Of a DNA stretch of 64,000 nucleotides, positions 1-11,029 are shown piece after piece. The notes beneath the pieces were generated by a model. That model was not told the DNA's origin. It saw only the letters and a program-made list of their open reading frames with translations, and did no database searches. Made by a program: the position numbers and the translations under genes. Numbering within the stretch: the first letter of the stretch is position 1; each line of letters begins with the position of its first letter. The stretch spans positions 55,321,526-55,385,525 of the forward strand of contig NC_088717.1 of the NCBI RefSeq assembly GCF_963576615.1, written 5' to 3'. The stretch is from Watersipora subatra (taxonomy: Eukaryota; Bryozoa; Gymnolaemata; Cheilostomatida; Watersiporidae).

Positions 1-358
1 GCCAACTTGTCCGAATGTCTATTTTTATAGTTTTGATAGATAGCACCGGCCTTTTCACGTAGCATCGTTTCAGTTACGCTGTCACCGGACAATTGTTTAT
101 CTTTTATCCAATTAAATGCCTGAGCAGTCTTTCCATCAGCAGTCGTGAAAATCGCTGCGCCATTTAGAAACTATGGTTAGTCCTTTTGCGAACTAAATGC
201 CCTGAATATAATCCTTCTGTTTGATAATTGTGGATGTATTTCTGTCATATTGCTTAGCTAGCTCAATCACGCATACACATTTCGCATATTTTTCAATAAT
301 TTTCTGTTTAATATCAACTGTTATCATTTGCTTTTTCTTTGCATCATCTTTCATTTTA
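1..358 (-). pseudogene. Tigger-like transposase N-terminus (HTH_psq plus CENP-B-type HTH), broken
   Basis: The minus strand from the ATG at 354 encodes a Lys-rich start followed by MITVDIKQKIIEKYAKC and ELAKQYDRNTSTI, the Psq-type helix-turn-helix of pogo/Tigger transposases (DNA binding to the TIRs). It ends at an in-frame TAG near 193. In a shifted frame, 1-161 is open for about 58 codons with AFNWIKDKQLSGDSVTETML and KAGAIYQNYK, matching the second, CENP-B-like HTH that normally follows. So at least one stop and one frameshift separate the two DNA-binding halves. The DDE catalytic domain would lie beyond the left edge. This is a dead copy, possibly one of many in the genome. Family assignment rests on motif recognition, not on a search. 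Confidence 0.6.
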
Positions 359-639
359 CTGGCAAACTTTCAGTCAACGCAGAGTACTTTTAATTCACAT
401 ACAGTGTAATTCTGCACTGAAAATCGCGCACAAAAACGCAGTACCAAAGTATAAATCTGAGTAGTTGAAAAATACAGAGTGATGCTGTTCTCATAAAACA
501 CCTTCGGCATACTTGGCAACTGACTCACGTGCTGGTATCTCAAACATGGCTCGTATGTTAGTACTGAAACTTGCTTAAAAGCTGGCTCGTATCTCAAGTT
601 TCTCGTACGTTGGAGCACTCGTAAGTTGAAGTATTACTG
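1..639 (-). mobile_element. Tigger/pogo-like DNA transposon, 5' part, cut by window edge
   Basis: Read on the minus strand, an element begins at 639 with CAGTAATACTTCAACTTACG, preceded by the TA (640-641) expected of a Tc1/mariner/pogo target duplication. The CAGT start and CTTACGAG-type TIR are typical of Tigger elements. About 280 bp of non-coding leader, with several degenerate TACGAG motifs, follows before a transposase-like reading frame at 354. The other end lies outside the window, so the length and second TIR cannot be seen. The coding part is broken. Confidence 0.65.
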
Positions 640-641
640 TA

Positions 642-1784
642 CTTAGTAATGTTTAGTTCAGCATGATATTAGTCTTTTACCTAGCCAGGGTCTGGCTCTT
701 TGGGTGGGTTGGCTATTTGCCCCCCTCACCTTTCCCCCTTCTCTCTTTTTCTTTTCTCACTTCTTCTTTGGAGAAGGGGAAAAGAGAGAATGGGAATAGA
801 AGAGGGTTGCAAATAAAGCCCTGATGGCTCATGATTTGTGTGCAACAATTCATAGCTTTTATAGTTTTAATCTATGGTGGTTATCAGATATTATCACAGA
901 ATTGCTTTAGTTTACTGGATTATGTATCCAAGAAGGTTTTTATGTGAAAATAAATGTAATTTTGTTACCTTCTTCCCATTAGATTCATTGTAAACAGCAG
1001 TGCAGTCAAGCGTGAGGTACAATACAGTGACGTTACGTCGTGCTATTTATGTCTGACAAGGCAACCGATGGGAATAGCTATTATTGGCCAATCTAGGTAT
1101 ATATATATCTATGGTTTTTCTAAACAGCAAAGTCTATTCTGCAAATAAAACTAATAACAAATATTTTATGTGCCTTCAATAAAGCAAAACAACAAAATGT
1201 TTTAACTATAAAGAAGCGGTACTACTTGTTTGTACTTGTACTCAAGGGTCAAGGTTAGAATAAAATAGAACTTTCGTCGGTACTACAACTCGTCACACTC
1301 AGATTGGCAGACCAACGCTGTAACACCTGCATCAATCGATTGCCTTTGTATTTGTGGATAATTACACAGCAATTGCTCTCTATTTTGTCAACACATGTGA
1401 CGATCTATCACGACAAACTAGAATGTTACAAAAGTTGTATATATAATAGATGTAACTTTATACGCGCATCGTCTTTCTCTCGCAAGTGCAGCGAGGTTGA
1501 GTAAGATTCAAATAGATTTTGAGAACTCATCGGACTTGACACTTTTTGTTATATTGATTTTTTTACGTAGAAGGAAGCAAAAGCTTCACATCAACTTTTT
1601 ACGTTATCTGGAATTTACATTATAGAAGCATTTACTGTATTTATTATTAATAGAAACTTTCAGGAAGCCATTATAAGGAGTCGTCACACCAGACTAATTT
1701 GCTCTGTCGATCTGGTCAAGGAAGCAATTTACAATTTGACACCCTCGTTGTCTCTACTGGTGACTCGTATTTTATTGTTCTCAG
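642..1784. other. Non-coding stretch with one imperfect inverted repeat
   Basis: No supported gene. The only structure is an imperfect foldback: a pyrimidine-rich arm at about 690-738 (TTTGCCCC...CTTCTCTCTTTT) pairs with a purine-rich arm at about 776-822 (AAAAGAGAGAA...TTGCAAATAAAG). It could be a MITE or a simple purine/pyrimidine hairpin. The rest is unstructured AT-rich DNA. Confidence 0.4.
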
Positions 1785-2045
1785 TCAGTTGTTCCAGATC
1801 TGTAAGTTGTCCTCCATACCCGAAGATGACCTCTGATAAACCACACTTTTCCATTGAACTCGATTTTCACTCACAGTTTGCTAGTTTCCACTGGGTATCT
1901 TTTTGTCCTTCAGGTTGCGTTTTACTGTGTATTTGAACCTCAATCGCAGCCAGCCAATACCACGAATCCCTTCTCTGAATTGTGAGTAGAGGACCTGTTT
2001 GGGTAGTCAGGTGTCCTCTATTCTGTGTACATGGCCAGCCAAATC
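1785..2045 (-). pseudogene. LINE reverse-transcriptase C-terminal end (RTE/CR1-like), broken
   Basis: Translated on the minus strand, this stretch gives GHVHRIEDT, then LPKQVLYSQFREGIRGIG, RFKYTVKRNLKDKKIPSGN and NRVQWKSVVYQRS, ending in TGA at 1785-1787. GHVxRMxDxRLPKQxLYxEL...RxKDxxKRxLK is the familiar C-terminal tail after the RT domain in RTE/CR1-type non-LTR retrotransposons of animals. Two in-frame stops (after the IEDT and PSGN segments) show decay. No upstream RT palm is recognisable, consistent with a 5'-truncated insertion. The plus-strand open frame at 1736-1936 is its antisense shadow. Confidence 0.65.
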
Positions 2046-2960
2046 TTACACTCCTCGGATGATAATTTTATACTTGTTAGATAGGTTGGCGTGAGTTAAA
2101 ACTTTCTCATTCAAGTTGAAATCCCCCAACTCCACATTTATCAAGCCATCTTGTATTACCAATTTCCTTTTGGTTTGGCTTGTTGAAAAATCAAAGTCTT
2201 GGAAAGTGTAGGATGTTTTCTAAGAAAGATATATATGACCTTTACTATCAGAGGTCAAGGCTGTTTAAAGCTGATTAGAACTTGAGACAAAAATAATAAA
2301 AGTTAGTAAAGCATAATTATGAGTACTGGAAGAAAAAATCTCTTTTTACATAACGCTCTTCTATGATGTAACTGGTGTCTGGTATAAGGTTTTAGTAAGA
2401 ATTGTCAATATTAGCTCTGAATTATCTTACTTTTGATGCTGCCAAAAGTTTAATTTGTTAGAAACATTAAAAGAGACCAAATTAAAATATGTTATAGAAA
2501 AAAACATAGTGCATGCATTTTTTGGCCAATTTTGGCTTTGAAATTTTGTAATGGTCTTTGCATTTGCTTTACTCAACGGAAGTCAATGAATTTAAAAAAC
2601 AACTCTGAGAGTTAAGAGTTTGGTGAAACTTATGAAAAACAAATAGAAAGAAATATAAAAGAATTGGGTCACACGCATGGTCAGGTCATAATTAGGTCAT
2701 GATCAGGTCATGGTCAGGTAACCGAGAACCCAAAAAAGTGTGGCGACTTCAAGCCCTGCAATAATGAGGTTACATTTCTTCTAAAGATAAACAAGATTTC
2801 GGTGTGAAATAAATCACCATGAGTTATTATGTAAAACAAATTTCTTTTAGATTGTTATCTAGGTCTGATCATCTTAAATCTATCTACACAAAAATTATTA
2901 CACAATCCAAATGCGCAAGGAGAGAATTCTTAAGTCTGTTTTTATCCAATGTTATTATCC
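2046..2960. other. Intergenic, little structure
   Basis: No gene is supported. There is a short degenerate tandem repeat of a GGTCATGATCA-like unit (about 5 copies, 2676-2722). Otherwise AT-rich unique-looking DNA. Confidence 0.4.
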
Positions 2961-3080
2961 CTAGTACCCTGAAAGTCTAGTTGGCTGTGAGAGATTATCA
3001 AGTGTGCCAATAGAGCACAAAGAATAAGTATGCGCACAATTATTCTAACATCCTGGAAGGTGAATGGCTGCAGGTGGTAT
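2961..3080 (+). repeat. SINE-A fragment, copy 1
   Basis: Shares a block with 3288-3425 (plus), 18793-19003 (minus) and 54695-54886 (minus): TAccCTGnnAGTCTA, then GTGAGAGATnaTCA, then TAGAGCACAAAGAATAA, then GCACAATTATTCT and a CTGGAAG-type end. The longer copies continue into a tRNA-like part with a B-box. This copy lacks a clear tRNA-like part. Short interspersed element by inference. Confidence 0.5.
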
Positions 3081-3287
3081 CGCGCCAGGTGGCAATGCTG
3101 AATTTCATGAGTTACAATTCCTACGAAACCATATTTTTCCCAATTTGCAACAGCGGCTTCGAGTAGACGGACAAAGAGACGCGGCTGTTATTGTAATAAA
3201 GATTGTCAATTTTATGGCGCTTTTTTATTATTGTTATTATTGGTGATTGTACTATTATTATTGTTATTGGCACTTGTATTATTAATC

Positions 3288-3425
3288 TTATTAGTACCTT
3301 GTCAGTCTACCCTGCTGTGTGAGATGGTCAGGCGTGCTAAAAGAGCACAGAGAACGACTATTGCCACAAATATTCTGAAATACTGGGAAGCGGTCGATTG
3401 GTGCAAAAATGAAACCTTAATTTTC
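3288..3425 (+). repeat. SINE-A fragment, copy 2
   Basis: Direct repeat of the 2961-3080 unit, about 340 bp downstream: TACCTTGTCAGTCTACCCTG, then GTGTGAGATGGTCAGG, AAGAGCACAGAGAACGACTA and CAAATATTCTGAAATACTGG. A short T/A-rich (TTATTG)-like run at 3221-3290 lies between the copies. The open frames at 3064-3246 and 3231-3428 run through repeat DNA and are not genes. Confidence 0.5.
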
Positions 3426-3509
3426 TAATCGAACCATTAAATTTTAACCTTGTTTTAGATATGTCTTACATTAAATGCTTAATGTCAACTAAAAATATCA
3501 GTCCATATA

Positions 3510-3630
3510 GGAGATAGAGAGAGAGGGAGAGAGAGGGCGAGAGAGAGAGAGGGAGAGAGAGAGAAATAAAGAGAGAGAGGGAGGGAGAGAGAGGGAGAGA
3601 GAGAGGGAGAGAGAGAGGGAGAGAGAGGTG
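3510..3630. repeat. (GA)n-rich purine tract
   Basis: About 120 bp of almost pure GAGAGAGGGAGA-type sequence. The Ser/Leu-rich minus-strand open frame across it (3466-3747) is a low-complexity artefact. Confidence 0.9.
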
Positions 3631-3639
3631 CAGGTATTT

Positions 3640-5457
3640 GAGTGTTGGTCTACCAAGATGAATATAATGAGTTTGGGCCCTGTTTAAAGCAATTTCTGTT
3701 CGGACCTCTAACCCTGATTTCTGGTATATAGACAAACAGACAGACAATATTCTTATTTATACAATAATAAAGACTATAACATTATTAGCATAACCGACGA
3801 AAGAGGAAATCAAGTTGTTCTGACCTTGACCTTGGTAGCAACCTTATTTGATTTGAGATTGTGTGTTGAGCAATAGTGGACTACATCTGCCTCAGCCATC
3901 AGATATTGTTATCACTATTATAGCTCTCCCGCAAACGGTGTACATGCCAGCTGTTACAAAAACTGTATGTTAATTAGTTTCTAAACACATACCATTTTAT
4001 GCTTTTCATTGGATATTATATGTTATACCAAGTCTACAAAGCTTGGAAAAAATATGTTTTTACAATAATGTTAACGTGTTTATGTGAAGGCTGCTTGATT
4101 TTCGCAAACATTAAAATGGCTTTGTTTTGAGATAAGTAACTCAGTTCACTGTCATTTTTAGCATCAAAAACTGATACTTGCAAGAAATTAGACTAGTTTT
4201 GTAACCCAAGCGCATACCTATAAAAGTCTCAGTTAAACCATAGGATCTGAATTCCTAACACTGTCGAGTAAAATATTTTATTCAATAACTATACACTATT
4301 TTATTTGAAGAGAAGTTGTACTGTATGAAAATGAGGAACTCTATAATAGGGTTAGATGGCCGTAATATTGTAACAAGTGTATGTGTTGAAAAAATGAAAT
4401 CCAGTACAATACGCCATAAAGGGAACAAGACTTTTGGTGTATGAATACCCATACCATAGCATAACAGAAAACTAATTAGAGCTCAGATGGGCATGACTAA
4501 AATTGGAGACATTCATTAGGGAATAAGGAATGTAATGTATCTAATAGTTAGTTCCTCCTTGGGGATGTTTTCCCCCTTTTATCAAACATATTGATTAATT
4601 AGAACACTGTGGTCATTGGCTGGTCACTATGGGCTATTGTGTCATTGTTCCTTATGAAGTTCCTCCTTTGATAAAACTGCTGGAGCTCTCTGGGCATTCT
4701 TTGAATATTGCTATCCTAGTCTAATCTACAGTGCAGTATTTGCATTGAAATATACTTGTATTTAACTAAAGCTTGCATATCAATATTTTGCAATAATTCA
4801 TCTGCGGATAAGATGCTAGGTACTTGCATAGGTACTCAGAGGTGATTTGAAATTTCATAATATGTAAACTTCAGGCTTTCACAGAAACTTCATTTGAACT
4901 TTTCTGTGACTATTAGATGCATGTTGGTGATTAACAGAAGGCAATGACCTGTCTTTGCTGTAGTTACAAATTATTTTATTGTTCATTTACTGTTTTTACA
5001 GCTAGATTCATACAATGATTGACAATAAAAATAAAATACAGTAAAAGAGAAGTGTGATGACTAATCATTCTTGCCGTGTGATAAAATGGTTGCGCTTGTC
5101 TGTCAGCAGCATTTTGGAATATTAGACTAGAATATTCCAAATTAGATTAGAATATTATGGAATCGTTTTTGCCAAGTCTGTACTTGAAACATACCCGTTC
5201 CAAATGCTATCGATATCACTAGCGTTGACATCTAGCATAAACAGTCAAGTATAGTAAGGATACACCAAAATCGAAGCCTTTGTCTGTCTGTCTCACGTCG
5301 CGTCAAATGCTTTTTGACAGCCTTCATCTTAGTCAAAAAGCACATTGTTGAATGTTGTTGAAAGACCTGGGTGTTTTTGAGTAATTCTGGATGAAAATTC
5401 AGGAGTATCCACAGATTACGAGAAAATATCTCATAGGTCTTTTGTGTAAAGGACAAA
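3640..5457. other. Intergenic, no supported gene
   Basis: AT-rich sequence without a convincing open frame, splice pair or recognisable element. The minus-strand frame at 5232-5456 is short and unrecognised; it abuts the BEL insertion site and could be part of the older relic that the BEL element interrupted. Confidence 0.4.
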
Positions 5458-5462
5458 GCCAG

Positions 5463-6095
5463 TGTAGAGTTTTAAACAAACTCTAAAACTCTGGTGATTG
5501 TTGGGATTGAGAGTAGAGGAACTTTACTGATGTGTACTATGCCAGTTATTGCTTTATTGCATAATAACACCATGAAGCCTGTTAAAGTATGGAAATCGTA
5601 ATAAATTCAGTCCATATCAGGTACAGAAAACATGACAATAATTATGGTAATGCTTGAACACAATTGCTGCCAACAATATTAATTAATTCAAATTGAAATT
5701 AATGAATATAAACTGAAACATGAGTGAATAAAGTTGCGTAACTGACCTGTTCTATCTCTATGGTTGCAATCCAAGTGGTTTAATAAGTTCAATACGTTAT
5801 CTATAGTTCGCGGCTATGCCTTAGTGGATGCTCTGTTGTATCGCATTCACTGAGTCAAACTATACTTGTTAATAAAAGCAGGTCAGTAGAAGGGCAAAAA
5901 ACTACCAGTAGAGGTCACCCGTTTTCTGTTCATTGGCCAGATTTACGCGCCCATATGCCCCCACAACCAACCAGAAAGCAACTGAGTCAGCTTGAAGTGT
6001 AACGAACACTCAGACTGCTGACCCGGCAAACAATGGTCTATCAAATATATGAAAACATAACAACTTCCTGCTGAGAGTCAGATGCTTTCCCTACA
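5463..6095 (-). repeat. BEL 3' LTR
   Basis: 633 bp, begins TGTAGAG and ends CCCTACA on the plus strand. Compared by eye with 12775-13409 it shows five single-base differences and one 2-bp indel (TATA against TA near 5760), so about 99 percent identity. It is the 3' LTR because the element reads on the minus strand. Confidence 0.93.
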
Positions 6096-6104
6096 CTCCC
6101 ATCT
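6096..6104 (-). other. Candidate polypurine tract of the BEL element
   Basis: Directly inside the 3' LTR the minus strand reads AGATGGGAG, a short purine run in the place where plus-strand DNA priming occurs in LTR retrotransposons. It is short, so this is positional inference. 6105-6244 between it and the pol stop is non-coding. Confidence 0.45.
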
Positions 6105-6244
6105 AAATTTACTTAAATTTACCTTACAGTTTAAAAGAACTTATTGTTGATATGTTTATTTATGCTAGCATAAAATATGGAATACCACAACCCTAGCATT
6201 ATCGTAACAAATACTGCTTAGCATGAAATGAGAAAGAGTGCGAT

Positions 6245-7129
6245 TTATGATCTCAGGAGAAGCACAATTTTATTAACTGCTCTCCTCAACACAGTCGGGG
6301 GTTGTAGTAGCTTCCCTTCACTATCGATGTGTCTGTTTCCGAGTATGACTTCTACGTTCTTGACTAGGCCATCCTTTCCTGGTGATGTCTGTGTGACCTT
6401 GCCAATCTTCCAGTCAGATCTAGCCACATTTTCATCCAATATCATAACGATATCTCCCACCTTAATATTCTTACGCTCTGTTTTCCATTTCTGTCGCGGA
6501 ATTATTGAGTTCAAGTACTCCGTCTTCCAAGCCAGCCAGAATTCATCCGCCATCCTCTGTGATATCTTCCATCTAGCCCTACTGTACAAGTTTTCGTCAG
6601 GAAACTCACCCGGTGGAGGTGCTACCAGTGTCGACCGTTTCGAGGTCAGGAGGTGGTTAGGAGTGTAGATTTCGTCTTCGGGAGAGACGATTGAGGTGGC
6701 ATTTAATGGTCTGTTGTTGACAATGTTGATTGCTTCACACAATGCTGTTCTCAAAGTTTTTGTGTCTATCCTGTGTTTGAACTTCAGTGCCATGCCGTTG
6801 AGTACTGCACGCACTGATCGGATCAGTCTTTCTGTGGCGCCACCTTGGTGACTTGCATTGGGCGAGTTGAACTTGAAGATAATCTTGTTTTTCTGCAAGT
6901 ACTGCTTCAAGTCAGGGTGAGCCAAGTCAAACTGTTTTTCCAGCTCGTTTTTAGCATCAACCAAGTTGGTTCCGTTGTCGCATACAATTGTTTGAATTGG
7001 ACCCCGGATAGCCATGAAACATCTTAGTGCCTGGATCAGACTGTTGGAGCTCATGTCCTCCAAAATTTCGATGTGGATGGCTCTGGAGTACAAACATGCA
7101 GTTATCAGCCCCCATCGCTTTAGCTCCGT
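6245..7129 (-). pseudogene. BEL integrase core and DUF5641-like C-terminal region
   Basis: Continues the pol frame after an in-frame TGA at 7130-7132. It starts with KRWGLITACLYSRAIHIEI, then the second catalytic Asp in TIVCDNGTNLV and the catalytic Glu in GGATERLIRSVRAVLNG, giving (with the Asp in the preceding segment) the full D,D,E triad of the integrase that joins cDNA to host DNA. The last 110 residues include YLNSIIPRQKW and VGDIVMILDEN, the DUF5641-type tail with an SH3-like fold common in BEL/Pao integrases. It ends at the TAA/TGA-type stop at 6245. No other lesion is seen here. It cannot be translated from upstream because of the TGA. Confidence 0.88.
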
Positions 7130-7711
7130 TCATCTTTCTTTGACATAGAATGGACCGAATACGTCAACGCCTACGTGAGTAAAGGGTGGTGTGCGGGCTA
7201 ACCTTTCTTCTGGAAGTTGTCCCATTAGTTGATTCGCGGGAGCCTTCCTCAAGCGTTTGCAGTTTACACACTTTCCTATCAAGTTCTTAATTTGTCCGGT
7301 GCTGTTCACTAACCAGTATCCCGCTTCTCTAATTGCTGCCAATGTGCTTCGCAGTCCCAGATGATAGATTCTTTCGTGATAGTGTTTGGCAATCAGATAT
7401 GACACATGAGTGTGTTTCGGTATTAGAACTGGATGCTTTTCCTCCATAGTTAAGTCTGTTCGGTTTTCCAGTCTTCCACCAACACGCACTAGCCCGTTGT
7501 TGTCCACATATGGGTGTAGTTTAGTAAGAGATTTATTCTTTGCTTTCGTTGGGTAAGCTGTGGTTTGAATCTCTGAGATAATAAAGATTTCGGCCTCTTG
7601 TAGCTCGCTTGGAGTTGTTTCGGTTATTTTCCAGGTCTTTTGTCTTGCGAATTTCTTCAGAATAGCTATGCTTCTGATGAGCGTCGTCCAGTTACTGTAT
7701 TTGTTGAATTT
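7130..7711 (-). pseudogene. BEL RNase H-integrase linker and integrase zinc-binding domain
   Basis: Open on the minus strand from about 7711 to the TGA at 7130-7132. It begins with YSNWTTLIRSIAILKKFARQ (linker after RNase H), then the HHCC zinc-binding module of integrase (KHYHERIYHLG ... GKCVNCKRLRK), then FTHVGVDVFGPFYV with the first catalytic Asp. It is in a different frame from the RNase H segment upstream, the shift lying near 7711-7716 beside an A run, and is cut by TGA where the family has a sense codon in the segment just before KRWG. Confidence 0.85.
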
Positions 7712-8378
7712 CTGCGTAATATTCGAGGTCCTTGTTGTAACATTGAGTGGTTACCTTGCATAGCTCTGGATCATTCTCGGGAAGAACAGCATCAGCTTTG
7801 TTGCTATGAGTATACACTGAAATGTCTAGTTTGTGTAGAAACTTCGGTCCTTGGAACCAATTTGGACTCGATATGAGACCACTAGTGGATGATCCACAGG
7901 ACACAATGTCTGCGGGGTTGTCTGCTGTTGTTACATAGTTCCATTTTTTAGTGTCTGTGTGAAGTTTTATTTCTTTGACACGGTTCGCGACGTACATGTG
8001 GAATCTTCGACAGTCATTGTTGAGGTAGCCTAGAACGATATTGGAATCCGCCCAAAACATTTCCTTGTCAATCTCCATATGCAACTCCTTTCTCAGTGTT
8101 ACTGACAAACGAGCAGCTGTCACTGCTCCTTGAAGTTCGAGCCTAGGGATAGTTGTGGGTTTGTTTAGAGGGGCTACTCTTGACTTGGCAAGAATTAAGT
8201 TGCAGTTAATCTTGCCTTGATCATCGATTTGTCTCACGTATGAACAAGCTCCATACCCGGCTGTACTCGCATCACTGAAGTGATGTAACTCAGTTGACAC
8301 GATGTTTCCCTCCGGCTTGAAACATCGTTGTACATTTAGCTGCGCCAGCTTGGGCAGTTCAGAAGTCCATTTGTCCAT
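7692..8378 (-). pseudogene. BEL RNase H domain
   Basis: Minus-strand frame encoding the RNase H that degrades the RNA template during reverse transcription. Catalytic residues are visible in order: Asp in HFSDASTAGYGA, Glu in PRLELQGAV, Asp in FWADSNIVLGYL and Asp in NPADIVSCG. It overlaps the RT frame by about 40 bp but in a different frame; the natural junction reads through a one-base loss at an A run near 8360 (RT side EQWT, RNase H side KWTSELPKL). It ends at a TAA at 7692-7694 created by the next frameshift. Confidence 0.87.
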
Positions 8379-9349
8379 TGTTCTGCTTCATCAGTAGGGA
8401 TTAGTTGATCCCATGACAGTCCAGATGAGATACATCGTTGTAAGATTTGCTTTCCATTCAATATCACAGGTGATATAAGTCCCATAGGATCATAGATCTG
8501 GGCTATTGTGGAAAGCATGGTTCTCTTTGTTGACGGCTTGTTCAAAGAAGCAGGGGTCGTGAAATGGAATGTGTCTGCTTCGAGGTTCCACTCCATCCCA
8601 AGAGTTCTGTCACATGGTAATTGATCGGCAAAAAGGTTCAGACTCTTGGTTGATTCACCCCTCTCAGAAGGAGGTACTGCCGCTAGCACTTGCTTGTCGT
8701 TTGAAAAATATTTGTGCAGGTGTATACCTGCTTTGGAAAATAGCTCTGTGGCGGTCTGAATTAGGTTTACGGCCTTTTGATAGGTTGCCACGCTTGTGAC
8801 TCCATCGTCTACATAAAAATTGTTCATCACAAAATCTGCTGCCTTTGGGAATGTTGACTTGTTGTCATTGGCTAGCTTTCTAAGCCTATAGGTGGCTACT
8901 CCAGGAGAGGATTTTGCTCCAAATAGATGAACAGTCATACGATATTCCTTGATGGTCTTGGGGTCTTCGCCTGTTGTCCAGAGAAATCTTAAGTAGTCAC
9001 GGTGAGACGGGTCCACCTTGAAGTTGTAAAACATGTGTTGGATGTTACAGGTAATGGCGGTGGTTTCTTTCCTAAATCTTAGCAGTATTCCTAGCATGGA
9101 ATTTATATGGTCAGGTCCAGTGAGGAGCATGTCATTTAATGATACATTGCTTGACCGTGCCTTACCGTCAAAAACTACTCGTAGTTTTCCCTTTCTCTTA
9201 TGCCGAACGGCAAAGTGTGGTAAATGCCACACCTTTCCTTGCTCTGCGGGAGTTGACGTGACTTCTTCAGCGTGTCCGTTGGCTATGAGATCCTTCATGA
9301 ACTTTGTATACTCTCTCTTATCTCCTTCTGATCTTTCGAGCTTTCTCAG
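8336..9349 (-). pseudogene. BEL reverse transcriptase with altered motif A
   Basis: Follows directly, in the same frame, on a TAG at 9350-9352. RT hallmarks in order: KLRVVFDGKARSSNVSLNDM, then motif A, LFGAKSSPGVATYRLRKLA, then motif C NFYVDDGVTSV with the two catalytic Asp, then DRTLGMEWNL and QIYDPMGLISPV. Motif A reads ITCNIQHMFYNF, with Asn (codon at 9044-9046) where the catalytic Asp is expected in BEL RTs; a single G-to-A change explains it. So the enzyme would be inactive even if translated. The frame is lost near 8360, about 8 codons before the false stop at 8336. Confidence 0.88.
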
Positions 9350-11029
9350 CTATTGCTTTAGTCGTAGTTCAGCTTGCTGGCGGTTGTTTGGTAGCTCTGG
9401 TTTAGATCTAAATGGTAGCGGCATCATCAGGTTTCCCTTGCCGTCCTTTGTGATTCCCCTCTCTAGTATATCGATGAATTTCATATCCTCTTGCGAAGTG
9501 GCCCCTTCAGTGTTAATATCTCTGAAGTCCTGATCAAGAAGGTTGAGTAGTTCAGTATCCCTAGCGGTATATGTATTGTATGACTTTCTTGCGGCGGTCA
9601 GCTCTCTACCACCACACATGGTCCATCCGAATAGCGTTTTTGATGCAAACGGTCTGCCATCCATGCAAGTTCTACTTTCCAGAGGTTGAATGATCTCAGT
9701 ATGATTCATTCCTATCAGTAATGCTACTGGTATGTCTAGCAATGGTGGTATTTGGCTTGCTATATCTCTGAGATGAGGTAACTTTCTTGCTTGTTCTGGG
9801 GAGGGCAACTGACTTTTGTTGCAGAATATAGCTCTTTGGTATGCACTAATCTTAGCTCGGTTGTCATTCATGTACCCTGTTAGAAGTATGTTGTCATACC
9901 TCTCGAGATTAGTCGTTTCAGGACCGTTCATTGTGTGGATAGTTATGTCGTGTTCTACTGCACTAGCCGTAGCTCCCAGCCGTGAGATTGCTTCTGGTGA
10001 AACGTAGCAGGAATCAGACATTGTGTCTAGCAATGCATAGACTAGCATTTTCTGGCCAGTTCCTGCTGACACATAAACTGGTATAGCCATACTTGTCAGT
10101 CTACTTCCCAAACAAGTGGCCTTACAAGACTTCTGCTTGTCTTCTTTTGAGGTTTTGAGAGTTTTGTATGTCGCTTGATCCATAGGCTTCTGAGAAGGTG
10201 GACCGGTAGTTTGTGGTGAGTTCGGAGGTTGTTTGCGTCTTTGGCCTTCCTTGCTTTCACTAAAAGCTGATACCTTCTGAGAGTCACTTCTGTTTGATTT
10301 CCAATTGTTATCGTGATTGGCCGTCGCGTGACTCTTTCCACATAAAAGACATCTTAAAGTCGAGTTGCAGCCCTTAGATCGATGGCCTTTAACATAACAA
10401 CGGAAGCAAATCCCTTGTTTCTTTACGAATTCTTGCTTCTGCGATTTTTCTATCTCTTGCAGATGATAGCAGTCGACGGTTTCGTGGTTGCCAAGTGTGC
10501 AGTTCAGGCAACCCTTTGCTGTAGAAGTAGAGTAACTCTTAACACTTCTCAGGGGTTCGGAACTTGAGGTTTTGGTTGCCCTTGGAGACTCAGAAGCATT
10601 GTTGCGCTTGATTCTATTGGCTTGCGAGCTGAGTGACTGCGAAATAGGGAGTGACATAATTCGAACCTCTTCTCTTACGAAGGAGCAGAATTCATGGAAT
10701 TTTGGGTATCTTTGCTCGCATTCCTCCTGCTTGCCAACCACTCTAATCCATTTAAGCTTGAGCCAATCTGGAAGCTTTTGGCACATTTGCTCATTTTCGT
10801 TATAGTCGTTTAGAACGTCAAGTGTGCTGACAGATGACATAGCACTTTTGAAGTGACAAAGAAAGTCACTGTACTCTGTCAGTGCCTTGCCATTTCTTGG
10901 ATGGATCTGTGGCCACTCATCTAGCCTCTTTCGAAATCCTCTGGCAATATTATGTTGGTTTCCGAATCGTTCCTTAAGAATAGCTCTTGCTGACAGGTAT
11001 GCTTCGTTTGTATTTGTGATAAAGTGTAT
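9350..11029 (-). pseudogene. BEL gag C-terminal half, zinc knuckles, protease and start of RT
   Basis: Open on the minus strand from 11029 to a TAG at 9350-9352. It begins with AYLSARAILKERFGNQHNIA, the DUF1759-like capsid region, then three knuckles: CLNCTLGNHETVDC and CFRCYVKGHRSKGC (both CX2CX4HX4C) and CLLCGKSHATANH, which bind retroelement RNA. The aspartic protease follows with YALLDTMSDSCYV (DTxSD form seen in BEL) and ALLIGMNHTEII. After GRPFASKTLFGWTMCG, the region leading into RT ends at CAA-TAG-CTG. The stop lies inside conserved pol, not at a gag-pol border, so it looks like a nonsense change rather than programmed readthrough. It is out of frame with the N-terminal gag segment. 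Confidence 0.88.

Noticed and set aside
1736-1936. Plus-strand frame of 66 codons and an apparent GTGAGT splice donor on the minus strand near 1880
   Set aside because: The minus strand in another frame matches a LINE RT tail, so both are by-products of that relic.
3466-3747. Leu/Ser-rich minus-strand frame of 93 codons
   Set aside because: Encoded by the GA-rich simple repeat.
9350-9352. CAA-TAG-CTG as a programmed readthrough site
   Set aside because: It lies within conserved pol before RT, not at a gag-pol boundary, and other inactivating lesions are present; a nonsense mutation is simpler.
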